64,000 nt of DNA from DASRJG01 sp964647625 (GCA_964647625.1 CAZYHZ010000019.1:1-64000); one strand, 5' to 3'; positions 45,108-55,166 are shown, counted from the first letter of the stretch. Notes: a model not told the origin generated them from the letters alone. Made by a program: numbers and translations.

Positions 45108-46031
45108 ATGCTCGCCCGCCTCACCGTTCACTTTCCGTTCAAGCCGACCCGCTCTTTCCTGATCCAAGGCGATACCGAGACCACGATCGGACGCGACTCC
45201 GACTGCACGGTCGTGCTCGAGGACGATCGGGTCTCACGCCGTCATGCCTGCATCCGCTACTCGGGCGGTCTCTGGCATCTGTCCGACCTCGGCAGCACGA
45301 ACGGCACGTCGATTCAGGGAAACCCCATCGAGCACGCGGCGCTCGGGGAAGATGATTGGCTGAGCTTCGGGGGGCTCCTCGCCCGGTTCCAGCCAAGCAC
45401 GCCGGAGCGCGAGCGGTCCGACTCCAGGCATCGTGAGGAGCGGTTCCGGTCGTCGATCTCGATGCAACGGCAGCTCGACCCGATGCTGGGCGTCGAGCGG
45501 CTGCTCGAGAGCCTGCTGGGGTCCGTTCTCACGCTGTCGGCGACCGAGCGCGGCGTCGTTCTGCTCCAGGACGCTTCGGGGGGCATGAGTGTCGCGGCCC
45601 GCCGGAACCTCGGCGACCCCGAGCTTCTCTCCGACGGGTTTTCCGGCAGCGTCGGGGCCATCCAGCGCGTGATGTCGTCTTCGAAGCCGGTCGCGGTCTC
45701 GGACGCGCAGGCCGACACGTTCCTCGGGAACCGCGAGAGCGTCGTCCTCGGGGGGATCCGGGCCCTCGTGTGCATCCCGCTGGTTGCGCTCGACCGGCTG
45801 ACCGGGGTCATCTACGCGGACAGCCCGAGCCCGGGTACGAGTTTCGGCGATCTGGACGTCGAGATACTCGAAGCATTGGCTTCCCACGCCGCTCTGGCTA
45901 TCGTGATGGCGCGCATGCACGAAGAGCTCAAGGGGTTGGCGTCCCGGCTGCCCGAGGTCCGGTCCGGCTCGTCCACGAGCTGGGCCGGGATCCTCGCGCA
46001 CCATGGCGCCAAGGGCGGACAGCGGACGTGA
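45108..46031 (+). CDS. FHA-GAF signalling protein
   Basis: 307 residues. FHA domain at about 5-95 with TTIGRDSDCTVVLEDDRVS, SRRHA and LGSTNGT, the residues that hold phosphothreonine. GAF domain at about 130-280 (LESLLGSVLTLSATERGVVL, GIRALVCIPLVALDRLTGVI). It is cytoplasmic. FHA proteins bind substrates or activation loops of Hanks-type kinases; the very next gene is such a kinase, overlapping by GTGA, so direct partnership is likely. The GAF part may bind a small ligand. GGAGGG precedes the ATG. Confidence 0.94.
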   Translation: MLARLTVHFPFKPTRSFLIQGDTETTIGRDSDCTVVLEDDRVSRRHACIRYSGGLWHLSDLGSTNGTSIQGNPIEHAALGEDDWLSFGGLLARFQPSTPERERSDSRHREERFRSSISMQRQLDPMLGVERLLESLLGSVLTLSATERGVVLLQDASGGMSVAARRNLGDPELLSDGFSGSVGAIQRVMSSSKPVAVSDAQADTFLGNRESVVLGGIRALVCIPLVALDRLTGVIYADSPSPGTSFGDLDVEILEALASHAALAIVMARMHEELKGLASRLPEVRSGSSTSWAGILAHHGAKGGQRT

Positions 46032-49000
46032 GCGGCGACGACAAGACGCGCATCAGCCGCGATTCGATGAAGCGGTTCACCCCCGGCACCCGCATCGCGA
46101 ACCGTTACCGGATCGTGGCGCTGCGCGGCGTCGGCGGGATGGGCCTCGTCTACGAGGCACATGACGACGAGCTCGGGGTCACCGTCGCGCTCAAGGTCAT
46201 CCGCCCCGAGCTGGCGTCGGATCCCGGCCTGATCGAGCGCTTCCGCCGCGAGCTGCTGCTCGGGCGTCAGGTCTCGCACCCCAACGTGGTTCGCATCCAC
46301 GACATCGGGCAGGACGGCGATCTCTACTTCATGACGATGGACTACGTGGACGGCAAGTCGCTGCGCGATCTCCTCAAGGAGCGTGGGCGGCTCGACGAGC
46401 CGGCCGTGCTCGCCCTGCTCCGTCCGATCGCGGAGGCGCTGGCGGCGGCCCATCAGGCGGGGGTCGTCCATCGGGACCTGAAGCCGGGGAACATCCTCGT
46501 CGATTCGAGCGATCGCCCGCACATCTCGGATTTCGGGCTGGCGCGCTCCATCGCGAGCTCGCGCGCGACCGAAGCCGGTGCGGTCGTCGGCACACCCGAC
46601 TACCTCTCCCCCGAGCAGGCCAAGGGGGAAAATGTCGACGCGCGGACCGACGTGTACGCGCTCGGAATCATCGTGTTCGAGATGTTGACCGGCGAGCTGC
46701 CGTTCGCCGGCGGCTCGTTCGCCGAGATCGTCGCTCAGAGGATCGCGGGCCGCCCGCGCGATCTCGCGCAGCACGGCGTGCACGTCTCGCCGCGCCTCGC
46801 GGTGATCCTGAAGAAATGCCTCGAGCCGTCCCCCGCGCGGCGCTTCTCATCGGCGGCGGAGATCGTGGCGGCCCTCGACGCGCCCGAGCCGGCGCTGTCG
46901 CCGAGGCTGCGGCGCCTCGCGGTCGTCGCGGGCGTGATCGGCGCCGCGTTCGTCCTCGGCGCGATCGGCTGGAGGCTCGCACATCGCGCCGGCGAGGCGG
47001 CCCCGCAACAGACGCAGTCGGCGCAAGCGCCGGCGGCCGCGCCGGTGCAGCCTGTGCGGTCCACGTCGCTCGCCGTTCTTCCGCTGCACGATGAAACGGG
47101 CACGCCGACGCTCGCCTGGATGTCGACGGGAATCGCCGAGATGCTGGTGGACGCCCTCGCGCAGAGCCCGAAGCTGCGCGTCGTCGAGGCCGGGCGCACC
47201 GCGCGGATGCTGCGGGACCTCTCCCTCGACACCGGCAGCCTCACCGACGAGACGATGAAGCGAATCGCCGATCTGCTCGACGTCGAGATGCTCGTCGTCG
47301 GCAGCGCGCGGGCGCGGGGCGATCTCCTGCGCGTCGACGCGCAGCTCGTGCGGTTCGGCGCCCTGGCCCGCCCGGTTCCGATCTCGGACGAGGCCGGCTC
47401 GCCCGGGGCGCTCGTGGCGAGCCTGAGCCGCGATGTCCGCAAGACGCTGGACCTTCCGACTCCTCCGACCGTCGTTCCCGTCTCCGAGGTCCCGCAGGCG
47501 CTCGCGGCCTTCCACAAGGCCTCCGAGCTGCTCGCTCGCGGCGATTCGGTCCTGGCCGAGCCCGCCCTCGAGGAGGCGGTGAAGGCCGACCCCGGTTTCG
47601 GTGTCGCCTGGTACAAGCTCGCGGAGGTGTGCGAGACGAACGGCAAGAGAGACCGCGCCACCGAGGCGATCGGTCACGCCGTGACGGCGCTTGGCGCAAG
47701 CGACCGGCTGGGGGCGCTCGCCCAGGCCCGGCAGGCGAGTCTGCGCGGAGATCCCGAGCGGGCCCAGCAGGTCTTGAGCGAGCTGCTCTCCCGATATCCC
47801 GCGGACGTCGACAGCGCCGTCGCCCTGGCCGATGCGTACGGCCAGGCCGGCCGTCTGTCCGAGGCGCGGCAGACGCTCGAGCGCGTCGTGGCGGCGGCGC
47901 CGAACCACCCGCGCGGTCTGTTCCTCCTCGGCAAGTACTCGATCCTCGCGGGCGACAGCCGCAAGGCGGTCGACGATTATCTCGTCCGCGCGCTGGTCGT
48001 CGAGAACAACCTCCGGAGCTTGCAGGGGCGCGCCGACGTCCTGAACGCATTCGGCGTCGCCTACCGCGAGCTGGGTGACGCCGAGCACGCGCGGGAGAAG
48101 TACGCCGAGGCGGCCGAGCTGAGGCGTCAGATCGGCGATCAGCGCGGGTACGCCACGACGCTTCGCAATCTCGCGCAGATCCAGACCGCGAGCGGCAAGA
48201 CCGACGAGGCGGCGAAGTCGATCGCCTCCGCGATCCGCATCTTCGAGACGCTCGGCGACAAGGCCGGCCGGGCCGATGCCATCAACGATCTCGGCGTGCT
48301 CGAGGAGACGCGGGGAAACTACCGCCAGGCTCTCGCGCGCTACCGCGAGGCGCTTCAGATCCGCCACGCGCTGGGAGACCGCCGCGCCGAAGCCGAGAGC
48401 CTGAACAACGTCGGCTATGCGAACCAGCTCCTCGGGGATTCGGACAACGCATCGGTCTACTGGCATCAGGCGCTCGACCTCTATCACGAGACCGGAAACC
48501 GCGAGGGCGAGATCACGGTGACGCAGAGTCTGGGGCAGCTCCAGCTCGCCCAAGGCCACTGGAACGACGCGGTCAAGTCGTACCTGAAGGCCCTCGATCA
48601 GAGCCGGGAGAGCGAGATGCTGCCCGCCTCGGCGGTGTCCTTGGGCTATCTCGGCCGGATCGCCCAGTACCAGGGCCGCTATGCCGCTGCGCTGACGTCC
48701 TACGAGCAGGGGCTCAAGGTGCTCGATGCGCTCAAGGACGAGCGGGGGCTGGCGGAGTTCACGCTCGCGCGGGCGGAGACGTGGATCGAGCTGGGGCAGC
48801 TCGATGAGGCGCACAACGACCTGGGGCGCGCGCAGGCGTGGCTCCCCGAGGGGAGCAACCACGAGCAGCGCGCCGAGTGGCTGCGTCTGACCGCGCGCAC
48901 GCTCTCGCGCGGGGGCGATCCGGCTGCGGCGAGCGCCACGCTCGCGAAAGCGCGGGAGGAAGCGGTGGCGAGCCAGAATCCCGCCGTCGCCCTCAAGGTC

Positions 49001-49399
49001 GAGATCGACCAGGGCTTGCAGCTGCTCGCCGAAAAGCACGTGGCCGAAGCGGTGCGCGGGCTGCAGTCCGCGGTGGCGCATGCGGAGCGGCTGGGAGACG
49101 CGGCGCTGCGCCTGTCGGCCTGCGAGGCGCTGGCGCGGGCGTCGGTTCAGGCCAAGGACCTCGATCAGGCCGAGCGGGTCGTAGGAGACGGACTGAGGCT
49201 CGCTGAAAGCTGCGGCGCGTACTCGGGCACGGTTCGGTTCTATCGCCTCCAGGCGCTGGCCGCGCGGGCCCGCGGGGACGAATCGGCCGCGCAAGCCGAT
49301 CTCGCCCGTGCCGCGACCGAGATGCGGCGCGTCCAGCAGGGCCTTCCGCCGAACCGCGCCGAAGCGCTCGAGAAGCGCATCGTGGAGGAGACGAGTTGA
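46028..49399 (+). CDS. Membrane Ser/Thr protein kinase with TPR region
   Basis: 1123 residues from a GTG overlapping the FHA gene. Kinase domain about 18-280: LRGVGGMGLVYEA, Lys in VALKVI, HRDLKPGNILV, SDFGLARS, GTPDYLSPEQ, all intact, so active. One membrane helix follows at about 297-320. A TolB/FlgO-like alpha-beta domain comes next (about 345-480, TSLAVLPLHDETGTP), then ten or more TPRs (about 490-1100). In PknB-like kinases the part after the helix is extracytoplasmic, but TPR-bearing forms are often built for protein contacts, so topology is uncertain. Its stop overlaps the start of a NarL-type kinase, giving an unusual Ser/Thr plus His kinase operon. Confidence 0.95.
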   Translation: MSGDDKTRISRDSMKRFTPGTRIANRYRIVALRGVGGMGLVYEAHDDELGVTVALKVIRPELASDPGLIERFRRELLLGRQVSHPNVVRIHDIGQDGDLYFMTMDYVDGKSLRDLLKERGRLDEPAVLALLRPIAEALAAAHQAGVVHRDLKPGNILVDSSDRPHISDFGLARSIASSRATEAGAVVGTPDYLSPEQAKGENVDARTDVYALGIIVFEMLTGELPFAGGSFAEIVAQRIAGRPRDLAQHGVHVSPRLAVILKKCLEPSPARRFSSAAEIVAALDAPEPALSPRLRRLAVVAGVIGAAFVLGAIGWRLAHRAGEAAPQQTQSAQAPAAAPVQPVRSTSLAVLPLHDETGTPTLAWMSTGIAEMLVDALAQSPKLRVVEAGRTARMLRDLSLDTGSLTDETMKRIADLLDVEMLVVGSARARGDLLRVDAQLVRFGALARPVPISDEAGSPGALVASLSRDVRKTLDLPTPPTVVPVSEVPQALAAFHKASELLARGDSVLAEPALEEAVKADPGFGVAWYKLAEVCETNGKRDRATEAIGHAVTALGASDRLGALAQARQASLRGDPERAQQVLSELLSRYPADVDSAVALADAYGQAGRLSEARQTLERVVAAAPNHPRGLFLLGKYSILAGDSRKAVDDYLVRALVVENNLRSLQGRADVLNAFGVAYRELGDAEHAREKYAEAAELRRQIGDQRGYATTLRNLAQIQTASGKTDEAAKSIASAIRIFETLGDKAGRADAINDLGVLEETRGNYRQALARYREALQIRHALGDRRAEAESLNNVGYANQLLGDSDNASVYWHQALDLYHETGNREGEITVTQSLGQLQLAQGHWNDAVKSYLKALDQSRESEMLPASAVSLGYLGRIAQYQGRYAAALTSYEQGLKVLDALKDERGLAEFTLARAETWIELGQLDEAHNDLGRAQAWLPEGSNHEQRAEWLRLTARTLSRGGDPAAASATLAKAREEAVASQNPAVALKVEIDQGLQLLAEKHVAEAVRGLQSAVAHAERLGDAALRLSACEALARASVQAKDLDQAERVVGDGLRLAESCGAYSGTVRFYRLQALAARARGDESAAQADLARAATEMRRVQQGLPPNRAEALEKRIVEETS

Positions 49400-50145
49400 C
49401 GGACGGCGAGACTCTCCAGTCGATCGCGGCCCGCGTGCGCGAGCTGGCGGTCGAGAACGAAAGGCTCTTCAAGGAGCTTTCGGCCTCCGAGCGCCGGTTC
49501 CGATCGCTCTCGCGCTCGGCGTGGCGCGTGCAGGAGGACGAGCGCCGTCGGCTCGCCCGCGAGCTTCACGACGGCATCGGGCAGGTGCTCACCGCGCTGA
49601 AGCTGCAGCTCGAAGCGGCGAAGCAGAACGGCCGTTCCGCGGAGGCGACCGGAGCCTCGATCTCCGAGGCCCTGAGCATGGCCACGCAAGCGCTCCACGA
49701 TACGCGCGAGCTGTCGCGACTCCTGCGGCCCGCCGTGCTCGACGATCTCGGGCTCGTGCCCGCGCTGCGCTGGCTCGCGCGCACGCTTTCCGAGCGGTTC
49801 GGTCTCGAGGTCGCGCTCACGCACTCGGGGCTCGAAGAGAGGTTCGATCGCGAGATCGAGACCCTGGCGTTCCGGATCGTGCAAGAAGCGCTGACGAACG
49901 TGGCCAAGCATTCGGGAGCCGGCCGCGCCGAGGTCGAGATCGACCGGTCCCCGAAGCTTCTGCGGATCCGCGTGTCGGACCCCGGGCGCGGCTTCGACGC
50001 GGACGCCCTCGTGGGCGCGGAGCCGGGCGACGTCGGCATCGGGCTGCGCGGCATGCGGGACCGGGCCGAGCTGTTCGGCGGCGCGCTCCGGATCGACTCC
50101 GCCGCCGGGGCGGGAACGCGCGTCGAAGTGATGGTGCCGCTGTGA
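49396..50145 (+). CDS. Cytoplasmic NarL-type sensor histidine kinase
   Basis: 249 residues from a TTG within the kinase stop (TTGA). A coiled coil (about 8-40) leads to HisKA_3 with the phospho-His in LARELHDGIGQVLTALKLQLE-type sequence near residue 57, and then a short ATPase domain with EALTNVAKHSGA, DPGRGFD and GIGLRGMRDRAE. There is no sensor or membrane part, so the input must come from a partner: the co-translated Ser/Thr kinase or FHA-GAF protein is the obvious candidate. It phosphorylates the NarL-type regulator that follows. A weak TTG start and dependence on overlap suggest tight ratio control. Confidence 0.92.
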   Translation: MTDGETLQSIAARVRELAVENERLFKELSASERRFRSLSRSAWRVQEDERRRLARELHDGIGQVLTALKLQLEAAKQNGRSAEATGASISEALSMATQALHDTRELSRLLRPAVLDDLGLVPALRWLARTLSERFGLEVALTHSGLEERFDREIETLAFRIVQEALTNVAKHSGAGRAEVEIDRSPKLLRIRVSDPGRGFDADALVGAEPGDVGIGLRGMRDRAELFGGALRIDSAAGAGTRVEVMVPL

Positions 50146-50780
50146 TCCGCGTCCTGGTCGCCGACGACCACAATCTCGTGCGGACGGGGATCGTGAAGAT
50201 CTTGACGGAGAGCGGCCTGTGCGAGGTCGTCGCCGAGGCGTCGGATGGGAAGGAGGCGGTCGACCGCGCGATCGAGACGCGGCCTCACGTGGTCGTCCTG
50301 GACGTCACCATGCCCCGCCTCAACGGGATCGAGTGCGTGCGCCGGATCACCGAGGCTCTTCCCGACACGCGCATCCTGGCGCTGACCGTCCACGACGAAG
50401 AAGAGTACGTCCTGCACATGGTGAAAGCCGGCGCCGCCGGCTATCTCGTCAAGGACAGCGCCGCGCAGGATCTGCTCGACGCCGTGCAAGCGCTCCACCG
50501 CGGCAAGGGATACTTCGGCCCGCAGGCCTCGAGCGTGCTCGCCGAGCAGTTCCGCCACCCCGAGCGGGACAGCGCGGACCCGTACGGGACGCTGACCGCA
50601 AGGGAGCGCGAGGTCTTCCATCTGGTGACCGAGGGCAAGACGACGAAGGAGATCGCCACCGTCCTCGACATCAGCGTGAAGACCGCGGACAACCACCGCA
50701 CGCGGTTGATGGAGAAGCTCGGCGTGCACAACACCGCCGAGCTCGTCCGCTACGCCGCCCGCCGCGGCCTGATCCACTGA
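50142..50780 (+). CDS. NarL/FixJ-type response regulator
   Basis: 212 residues from a GTG overlapping the histidine-kinase stop (GTGA). Receiver (about 1-120): RVLVADDHNLVRTGI, acceptor Asp in VVVLDVTMPRLNG, LALTVHDEEEYV, and Lys in GYLVKDS. LuxR-type helix-turn-helix (about 148-205): LTAREREVFHLVTEGKTTKE, KTADNHRTRLMEKL. It is the DNA-binding output of the FHA/STK/HK operon. The secreted protease gene starts 153 bases downstream and could be one target (inference). Confidence 0.95.
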   Translation: MIRVLVADDHNLVRTGIVKILTESGLCEVVAEASDGKEAVDRAIETRPHVVVLDVTMPRLNGIECVRRITEALPDTRILALTVHDEEEYVLHMVKAGAAGYLVKDSAAQDLLDAVQALHRGKGYFGPQASSVLAEQFRHPERDSADPYGTLTAREREVFHLVTEGKTTKEIATVLDISVKTADNHRTRLMEKLGVHNTAELVRYAARRGLIH

Positions 50781-50933
50781 AGCGATCGTAGGTCTGGGGG
50801 ACCTCCGCGGGGCGCGCGGCGCCTCCGTGGGGGAGGAACACCGGCCCCCCTGGGGAGATCCCCTCATGGGCCGACGTACGCCCGCTCCGTATCGTTCGTT
50901 GACTTCCCGATCCATCCGATGAGGGGACGAACG
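50781..50933. promoter_or_regulatory. GC-rich leader/promoter region before the protease gene
   Basis: Contains G- and C-runs able to form hairpins (GGGGAGATCCCC at 50853-50864 is a perfect palindrome apart from its centre), which may end the upstream operon. TTGACT near 50899 is a -35-like hexamer with no matching -10. GAGGGG (50921-50926) is the Shine-Dalgarno that favours ATG 50934 over ATG 50919. Confidence 0.4.
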
Positions 50934-53900
50934 ATGAGCACATGGCGGAAAAGACTTCTGGGGATCTTGGGCGGAGCGCTTCTCGCCGCGCCGTCCGCGG
51001 TCTACGCCGTCCGGGTGACCGGCGGCTCCACGCTGGATGCGCGGGTGATCGCGCCGGTCGGTTTCGTCGCGACCGTCGTGCCGGTCGAGCTTTCGAAGGT
51101 CATCGATCAGGTGCCGGCCGAAACGCTCTCGGCGGTTTCCGCGTTCGAAGCCGAAGCGGGGACGAGCTGGCGCTTCTACCTCGACCGGCGATCCGGCGGC
51201 ATGGCGCTGGCGGAAGGGCGCGGGCTCGCCTGGGCGCCGCCTTACGCGCGGATGAGCCCGGCCGAGCTCGAAGCCGATGCGCGCGATTTCATGCAGCGTT
51301 ATCCCGCCCTGTTCCAGGTTCCGGACTTCCAGCTGGTCTTGGACCCGAAGGGCACGGTGAATCTCGGCGAGCGGGAGCAGTACTGGAACGTCGTGTTCAA
51401 GCAGGTGTCGGGCGGCGTTCCGGTCGAAGGGGCGCGGGTCGTGTTCCGCGTCGCGGACGGCAAGCTCGTCCAGTTCGGCGTCGACCGGACGGTCCCCGTC
51501 GGGACGCCATTCAAGAGCACCGCGGGATTGCTTTCCGCCGTGCAGGCGCGCAACGCGCTTTCGACCTACGTCGGCGGACTGACCGACGCGGATCGCGTCA
51601 TGGAGAACGGAACGCTCACGTGGGTCGTGCGCGGCGCCGACGAGACGGGCGAGTACACCGGGCCGATCGGCGCCGGCTGGCAGCCCGAGATCGTGTATCG
51701 CTTCGGCTTCATCCGGAACGCCTCGCCTCAGTCCTGGCAGGCGTTGGTCGATGCGAAATCCGGCCAGGTGGTTCGCTTCGTCGACCAGACGGAGTATGCG
51801 TCGCTGCTCAAGGCATCCGTGTACACGACCACGAATTGCGCCGACCCGCTGAACTGCGTGCCGGGGACGGCCACCGAGACGACCGTCACGATCCCGAACG
51901 CCAGCCTGAATTTCGCCGGCGGGACGTGCAGCGGGAACGCGTGCTACTCGAACTCCGCCGGGGCGTTCAGCTACCCGTCCGGCGCGGTGTCCGCGACGAC
52001 GGCGCTCGACGGGAAGTACTTCCGATTGACCGACACGTGTGGCGCTCTCGCCGCGTCGGCCGTTGCGCCCGGCGACATCGACCTCGGGACTTCGCTGTCG
52101 AATCCCCCGCTGAACACGAACACCGACTGCGCGCCCGCCACGCGCCAGTCGGCGCCGAACAGCGGCACGATCGCGAACGGCAGCGGCGACACGCACTCCG
52201 CCCGCAACACCTTCTATCACCTCAACCTGATCAATCAGAAGGCGCGCGTCTACCTGCCGAACAACCAATGGCTCAAGGGGGTCGACGGCGCTTCCGGTTC
52301 GGCGCTCCTCAACGTCAACCTGCCGCCGGAATGCAACGCGTTCTGGCAAGGCACCACCGGGACGCTGAACTTCATGAGACAGACGCCGGGGCTCGGCTGC
52401 AACAACACGGGGGAGATCCCGGACGTGTTCCTCCACGAGTGGGGACACGGCCTGGACCAGAACGACGCGACCGGCACCGCTCCGGAAGGGGGGACCGGCG
52501 AGGCGATGGGCGACACGTTCGCGCTGCTCCAGGGCCAGCACTCGTGCATGGGGCCGGGCTTTCTCCTCGACGTGTCGGGCGCCTGGGGCAATCAGGCGGG
52601 CTACGGAACCGGCTCCGAGCTGTGCAGCGGCGTCCGCGACATGGACTACACGAAATTCTGCTATCACGGCACCGCGGCGGGCTGTACGGCCTCCCCCGAC
52701 CCGGGCGACGCCCCGAACGGATCCCGCTCGGGCTTGACGCCGCCCGTCAATCCTCCCGATTCAGGCACGCCGGCGCGCTGGAACACGATGATCGCCGGCG
52801 CGTCGACCGCGACGAACGGCGAATCGGAGTTCTATGCCTGCGGGGGCGCCGAGACGAACGGCTGCGCGGGTGCCTTGGGACACGGCTGCCACTGCGAATC
52901 GATGATCGGCAGCCAGTCGAACTGGGACCTCGCGAAGAAGCTGATCGCGTTCGAATTCGGCGGCGACATCTATCGCGTGCCCCAGGGCCCGCTCGAGGTG
53001 TCCGGCTGGCAGTACATGGACCGCCTCTGGTACCTGACGCGCGATCTCGCGGTGTCGTCCTACTCCGCGACCGGACCCGCGCCCACGGGAACCACCAACG
53101 GGTGCGGCATCAACAACTGGTTCACCACGTACCGGTTCATCGATGACGACGACGGCGATCTGTCGAACGGAACGCCCCACGCGGGGATCATCTTCCAGGC
53201 CTTCGATCTCCACGCGACGGCGTGCGGCAGCGCCTTCGACGCGAGCAACCAGCCGACGGGGTGCGCGACGCCGGTCGCGGCGCCCACGCTGTCCGCGTGC
53301 GACACCAAATCCCCGGTGCAGCTCAACTGGACCTCTTCACCCGGCGCCACCGAGTACCGCGTGCTCCGGAACACGATCGGGTGCGGCTTCGGCTTCACGC
53401 CGGTCGCCACGGTCGGCGGAGGCCGGACCTATTTCGAGGATCCGGACGTCGCGCCGGGCATTCCGTATTACTACTCGGTCCAGCCGGTCGGCGCCTCGGA
53501 ATCCTGCTACGGCCTCGCCTCGAACTGCGTCGCCGTGACCCCGTCGAGCTGCGCCGCTTCTCCCCTGCCCGCCCCGACCGGCGTGCAGCTTGCGAAGCCC
53601 GGCAACAACCAGGTCGACGTCTCCTGGAACACGGTCGCGGGTGCCGGCTCCTACAAGGTCTATCGCAAGTCCGGAGACTGCGCGTCCACGAGCCCGTTCG
53701 TGGCGATCAAGGTCGTCTCGGCACCCACGGTGTCGCTCCACGACACGGACGGCCTCGCGGGACAGCAGACCTATTCGTACCAGGTGGCCGCCTCCGACTC
53801 GTCGTGCGCGTCGTGCACGTCCCCGGCTTCGGCCTGTGTCTCGGTCGTCGTCGACGGACCGTGCCTCGTGACGCCCGACTTCGCCGGGCTCTCTACGATC

Positions 53901-55166
53901 TCGGCCCCGGCGGTCAACGACTGCCGGCTCGATCTCGCCTGGCCCGCGGCCACGCCTCACTGCGGAGGGGCACTGACCTACAACGTGTATCGCGGTACCA
54001 CGGCGTCGTTCCAGCCGGGGCCGGCGACGCTCCGGGCGACGGGAGTGACGGGCACGGGTTACATGGACGGGACGGTCGCTTCCGGAACGCGCTACTACTA
54101 CGTCGTCCGCGCGGTGGACGGCTACGGGAACACCGACGGCAACAGCAAGCGGCTGAGCGAGGTGCCCGTCGGCACGCTGACGCCGGGGACGTACACGGAC
54201 GATGCCGGCGACACCGGCACGGTCAAGTTCTCGCCCGGCTCGATCGCCGCATACGCCAACACGTGGGCCATCCGGCCGAACGACGGGACGAACGACGCGA
54301 CGAAGCTCTACGTCACGACGCCGAGCGGCAACTACCCCGACAACGCCTGCATGGGGCTCGAGAGCGGCACGATCTTCCTCGGAGCGAATCCGACGCTGAG
54401 CTTCCGCTCCTACTACGACATGGAGCAGGGCTGGGACGGCGGCTACGTCGACGTCTCCACGGAGGCCGGCGGGTTCAGCGACTGGACGAAGCTCTCGACG
54501 ATCAATTACCCCGGCATCATGGCCGGCCCGCTCGGCGATCCCGCGTGCGGGTATCCCGGGTTCGCCGACGGCCAGATGGTGTTCACGGGGACGTCCCAGA
54601 CGGGATACCAGACGTTCAGCGGATCGCTGTCCGCTTACGCGAACCAGCGGATTCGCATCCGGTTCCTGTTCAGCTCGGATTCGTCGAACGACCAGACGGG
54701 CTGGTTCATCGACGACATCTCCGTCACCGACGCCAAGCTGCCCGGTCCGTGCAACACGAATCTATGCTCCGGCGTGACGTGCGACGACGGAAACCCGTGC
54801 ACCACGGACGCGTGCAACCCCGGTAACGGGCAGTGCACGTTCACCCCGCTTCCCCCGCCCGCGGAGGTCGGCTCGAGCGTGATCCTCGGCAAGAGCGGCG
54901 GGTCCACGGCGATCTCCTGGAGCGACGACGGCAACCCGGGCTCGTTCGATCTCTACCGCGGCTCGCGAGCGGTCTCCGCCGCCTGGAGCTACGACCAGCA
55001 GTGCACCGGCGCCCCGATCGCAGGGACGGCGACGTCCGACGCCGCCGATCCCGCCGCCGACACGATGTCGTTCTATTTCGTGGCACGCAAGACGTCGTGC
55101 GGCGAGTCGATCCTCGGACGTGACGGGACGGGCGCTCCCGTGCCCAACAACAGCCCCTGCCCTTAG
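50934..55166 (+). CDS. Secreted gluzincin metalloprotease with Fn3 and Cys-rich modules
   Basis: 1410 residues. Signal peptide to about 25. A propeptide-like part (about 60-290) resembles FTP/PepSY inhibitors. The catalytic part has HEWGHGLDQ (H501, E502, H505), the zinc site and base, and GTGEAMGDTFA with E523 as the likely third ligand, as in M36/fungalysin-like gluzincins, though the 18-residue gap is short for M36. Then come three Fn3-like domains (about 780-865, 880-970, 990-1080) and a MAM/immune-inhibitor-A-like sandwich (about 1085-1285, ending GWFIDDISVTDA). One CDDGNPCTTDAC Cys-rich unit and a final Fn3-like piece complete it. It should digest extracellular protein. It ends in a 4-base tail-to-tail overlap with the next gene. 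Confidence 0.92.
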   Translation: MSTWRKRLLGILGGALLAAPSAVYAVRVTGGSTLDARVIAPVGFVATVVPVELSKVIDQVPAETLSAVSAFEAEAGTSWRFYLDRRSGGMALAEGRGLAWAPPYARMSPAELEADARDFMQRYPALFQVPDFQLVLDPKGTVNLGEREQYWNVVFKQVSGGVPVEGARVVFRVADGKLVQFGVDRTVPVGTPFKSTAGLLSAVQARNALSTYVGGLTDADRVMENGTLTWVVRGADETGEYTGPIGAGWQPEIVYRFGFIRNASPQSWQALVDAKSGQVVRFVDQTEYASLLKASVYTTTNCADPLNCVPGTATETTVTIPNASLNFAGGTCSGNACYSNSAGAFSYPSGAVSATTALDGKYFRLTDTCGALAASAVAPGDIDLGTSLSNPPLNTNTDCAPATRQSAPNSGTIANGSGDTHSARNTFYHLNLINQKARVYLPNNQWLKGVDGASGSALLNVNLPPECNAFWQGTTGTLNFMRQTPGLGCNNTGEIPDVFLHEWGHGLDQNDATGTAPEGGTGEAMGDTFALLQGQHSCMGPGFLLDVSGAWGNQAGYGTGSELCSGVRDMDYTKFCYHGTAAGCTASPDPGDAPNGSRSGLTPPVNPPDSGTPARWNTMIAGASTATNGESEFYACGGAETNGCAGALGHGCHCESMIGSQSNWDLAKKLIAFEFGGDIYRVPQGPLEVSGWQYMDRLWYLTRDLAVSSYSATGPAPTGTTNGCGINNWFTTYRFIDDDDGDLSNGTPHAGIIFQAFDLHATACGSAFDASNQPTGCATPVAAPTLSACDTKSPVQLNWTSSPGATEYRVLRNTIGCGFGFTPVATVGGGRTYFEDPDVAPGIPYYYSVQPVGASESCYGLASNCVAVTPSSCAASPLPAPTGVQLAKPGNNQVDVSWNTVAGAGSYKVYRKSGDCASTSPFVAIKVVSAPTVSLHDTDGLAGQQTYSYQVAASDSSCASCTSPASACVSVVVDGPCLVTPDFAGLSTISAPAVNDCRLDLAWPAATPHCGGALTYNVYRGTTASFQPGPATLRATGVTGTGYMDGTVASGTRYYYVVRAVDGYGNTDGNSKRLSEVPVGTLTPGTYTDDAGDTGTVKFSPGSIAAYANTWAIRPNDGTNDATKLYVTTPSGNYPDNACMGLESGTIFLGANPTLSFRSYYDMEQGWDGGYVDVSTEAGGFSDWTKLSTINYPGIMAGPLGDPACGYPGFADGQMVFTGTSQTGYQTFSGSLSAYANQRIRIRFLFSSDSSNDQTGWFIDDISVTDAKLPGPCNTNLCSGVTCDDGNPCTTDACNPGNGQCTFTPLPPPAEVGSSVILGKSGGSTAISWSDDGNPGSFDLYRGSRAVSAAWSYDQQCTGAPIAGTATSDAADPAADTMSFYFVARKTSCGESILGRDGTGAPVPNNSPCP

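Noticed and set aside
46847..52667. Long minus-strand frames opposite the Ser/Thr kinase and the protease
   Set aside because: Same antisense effect of high GC; the plus strand has clear catalytic motifs throughout.
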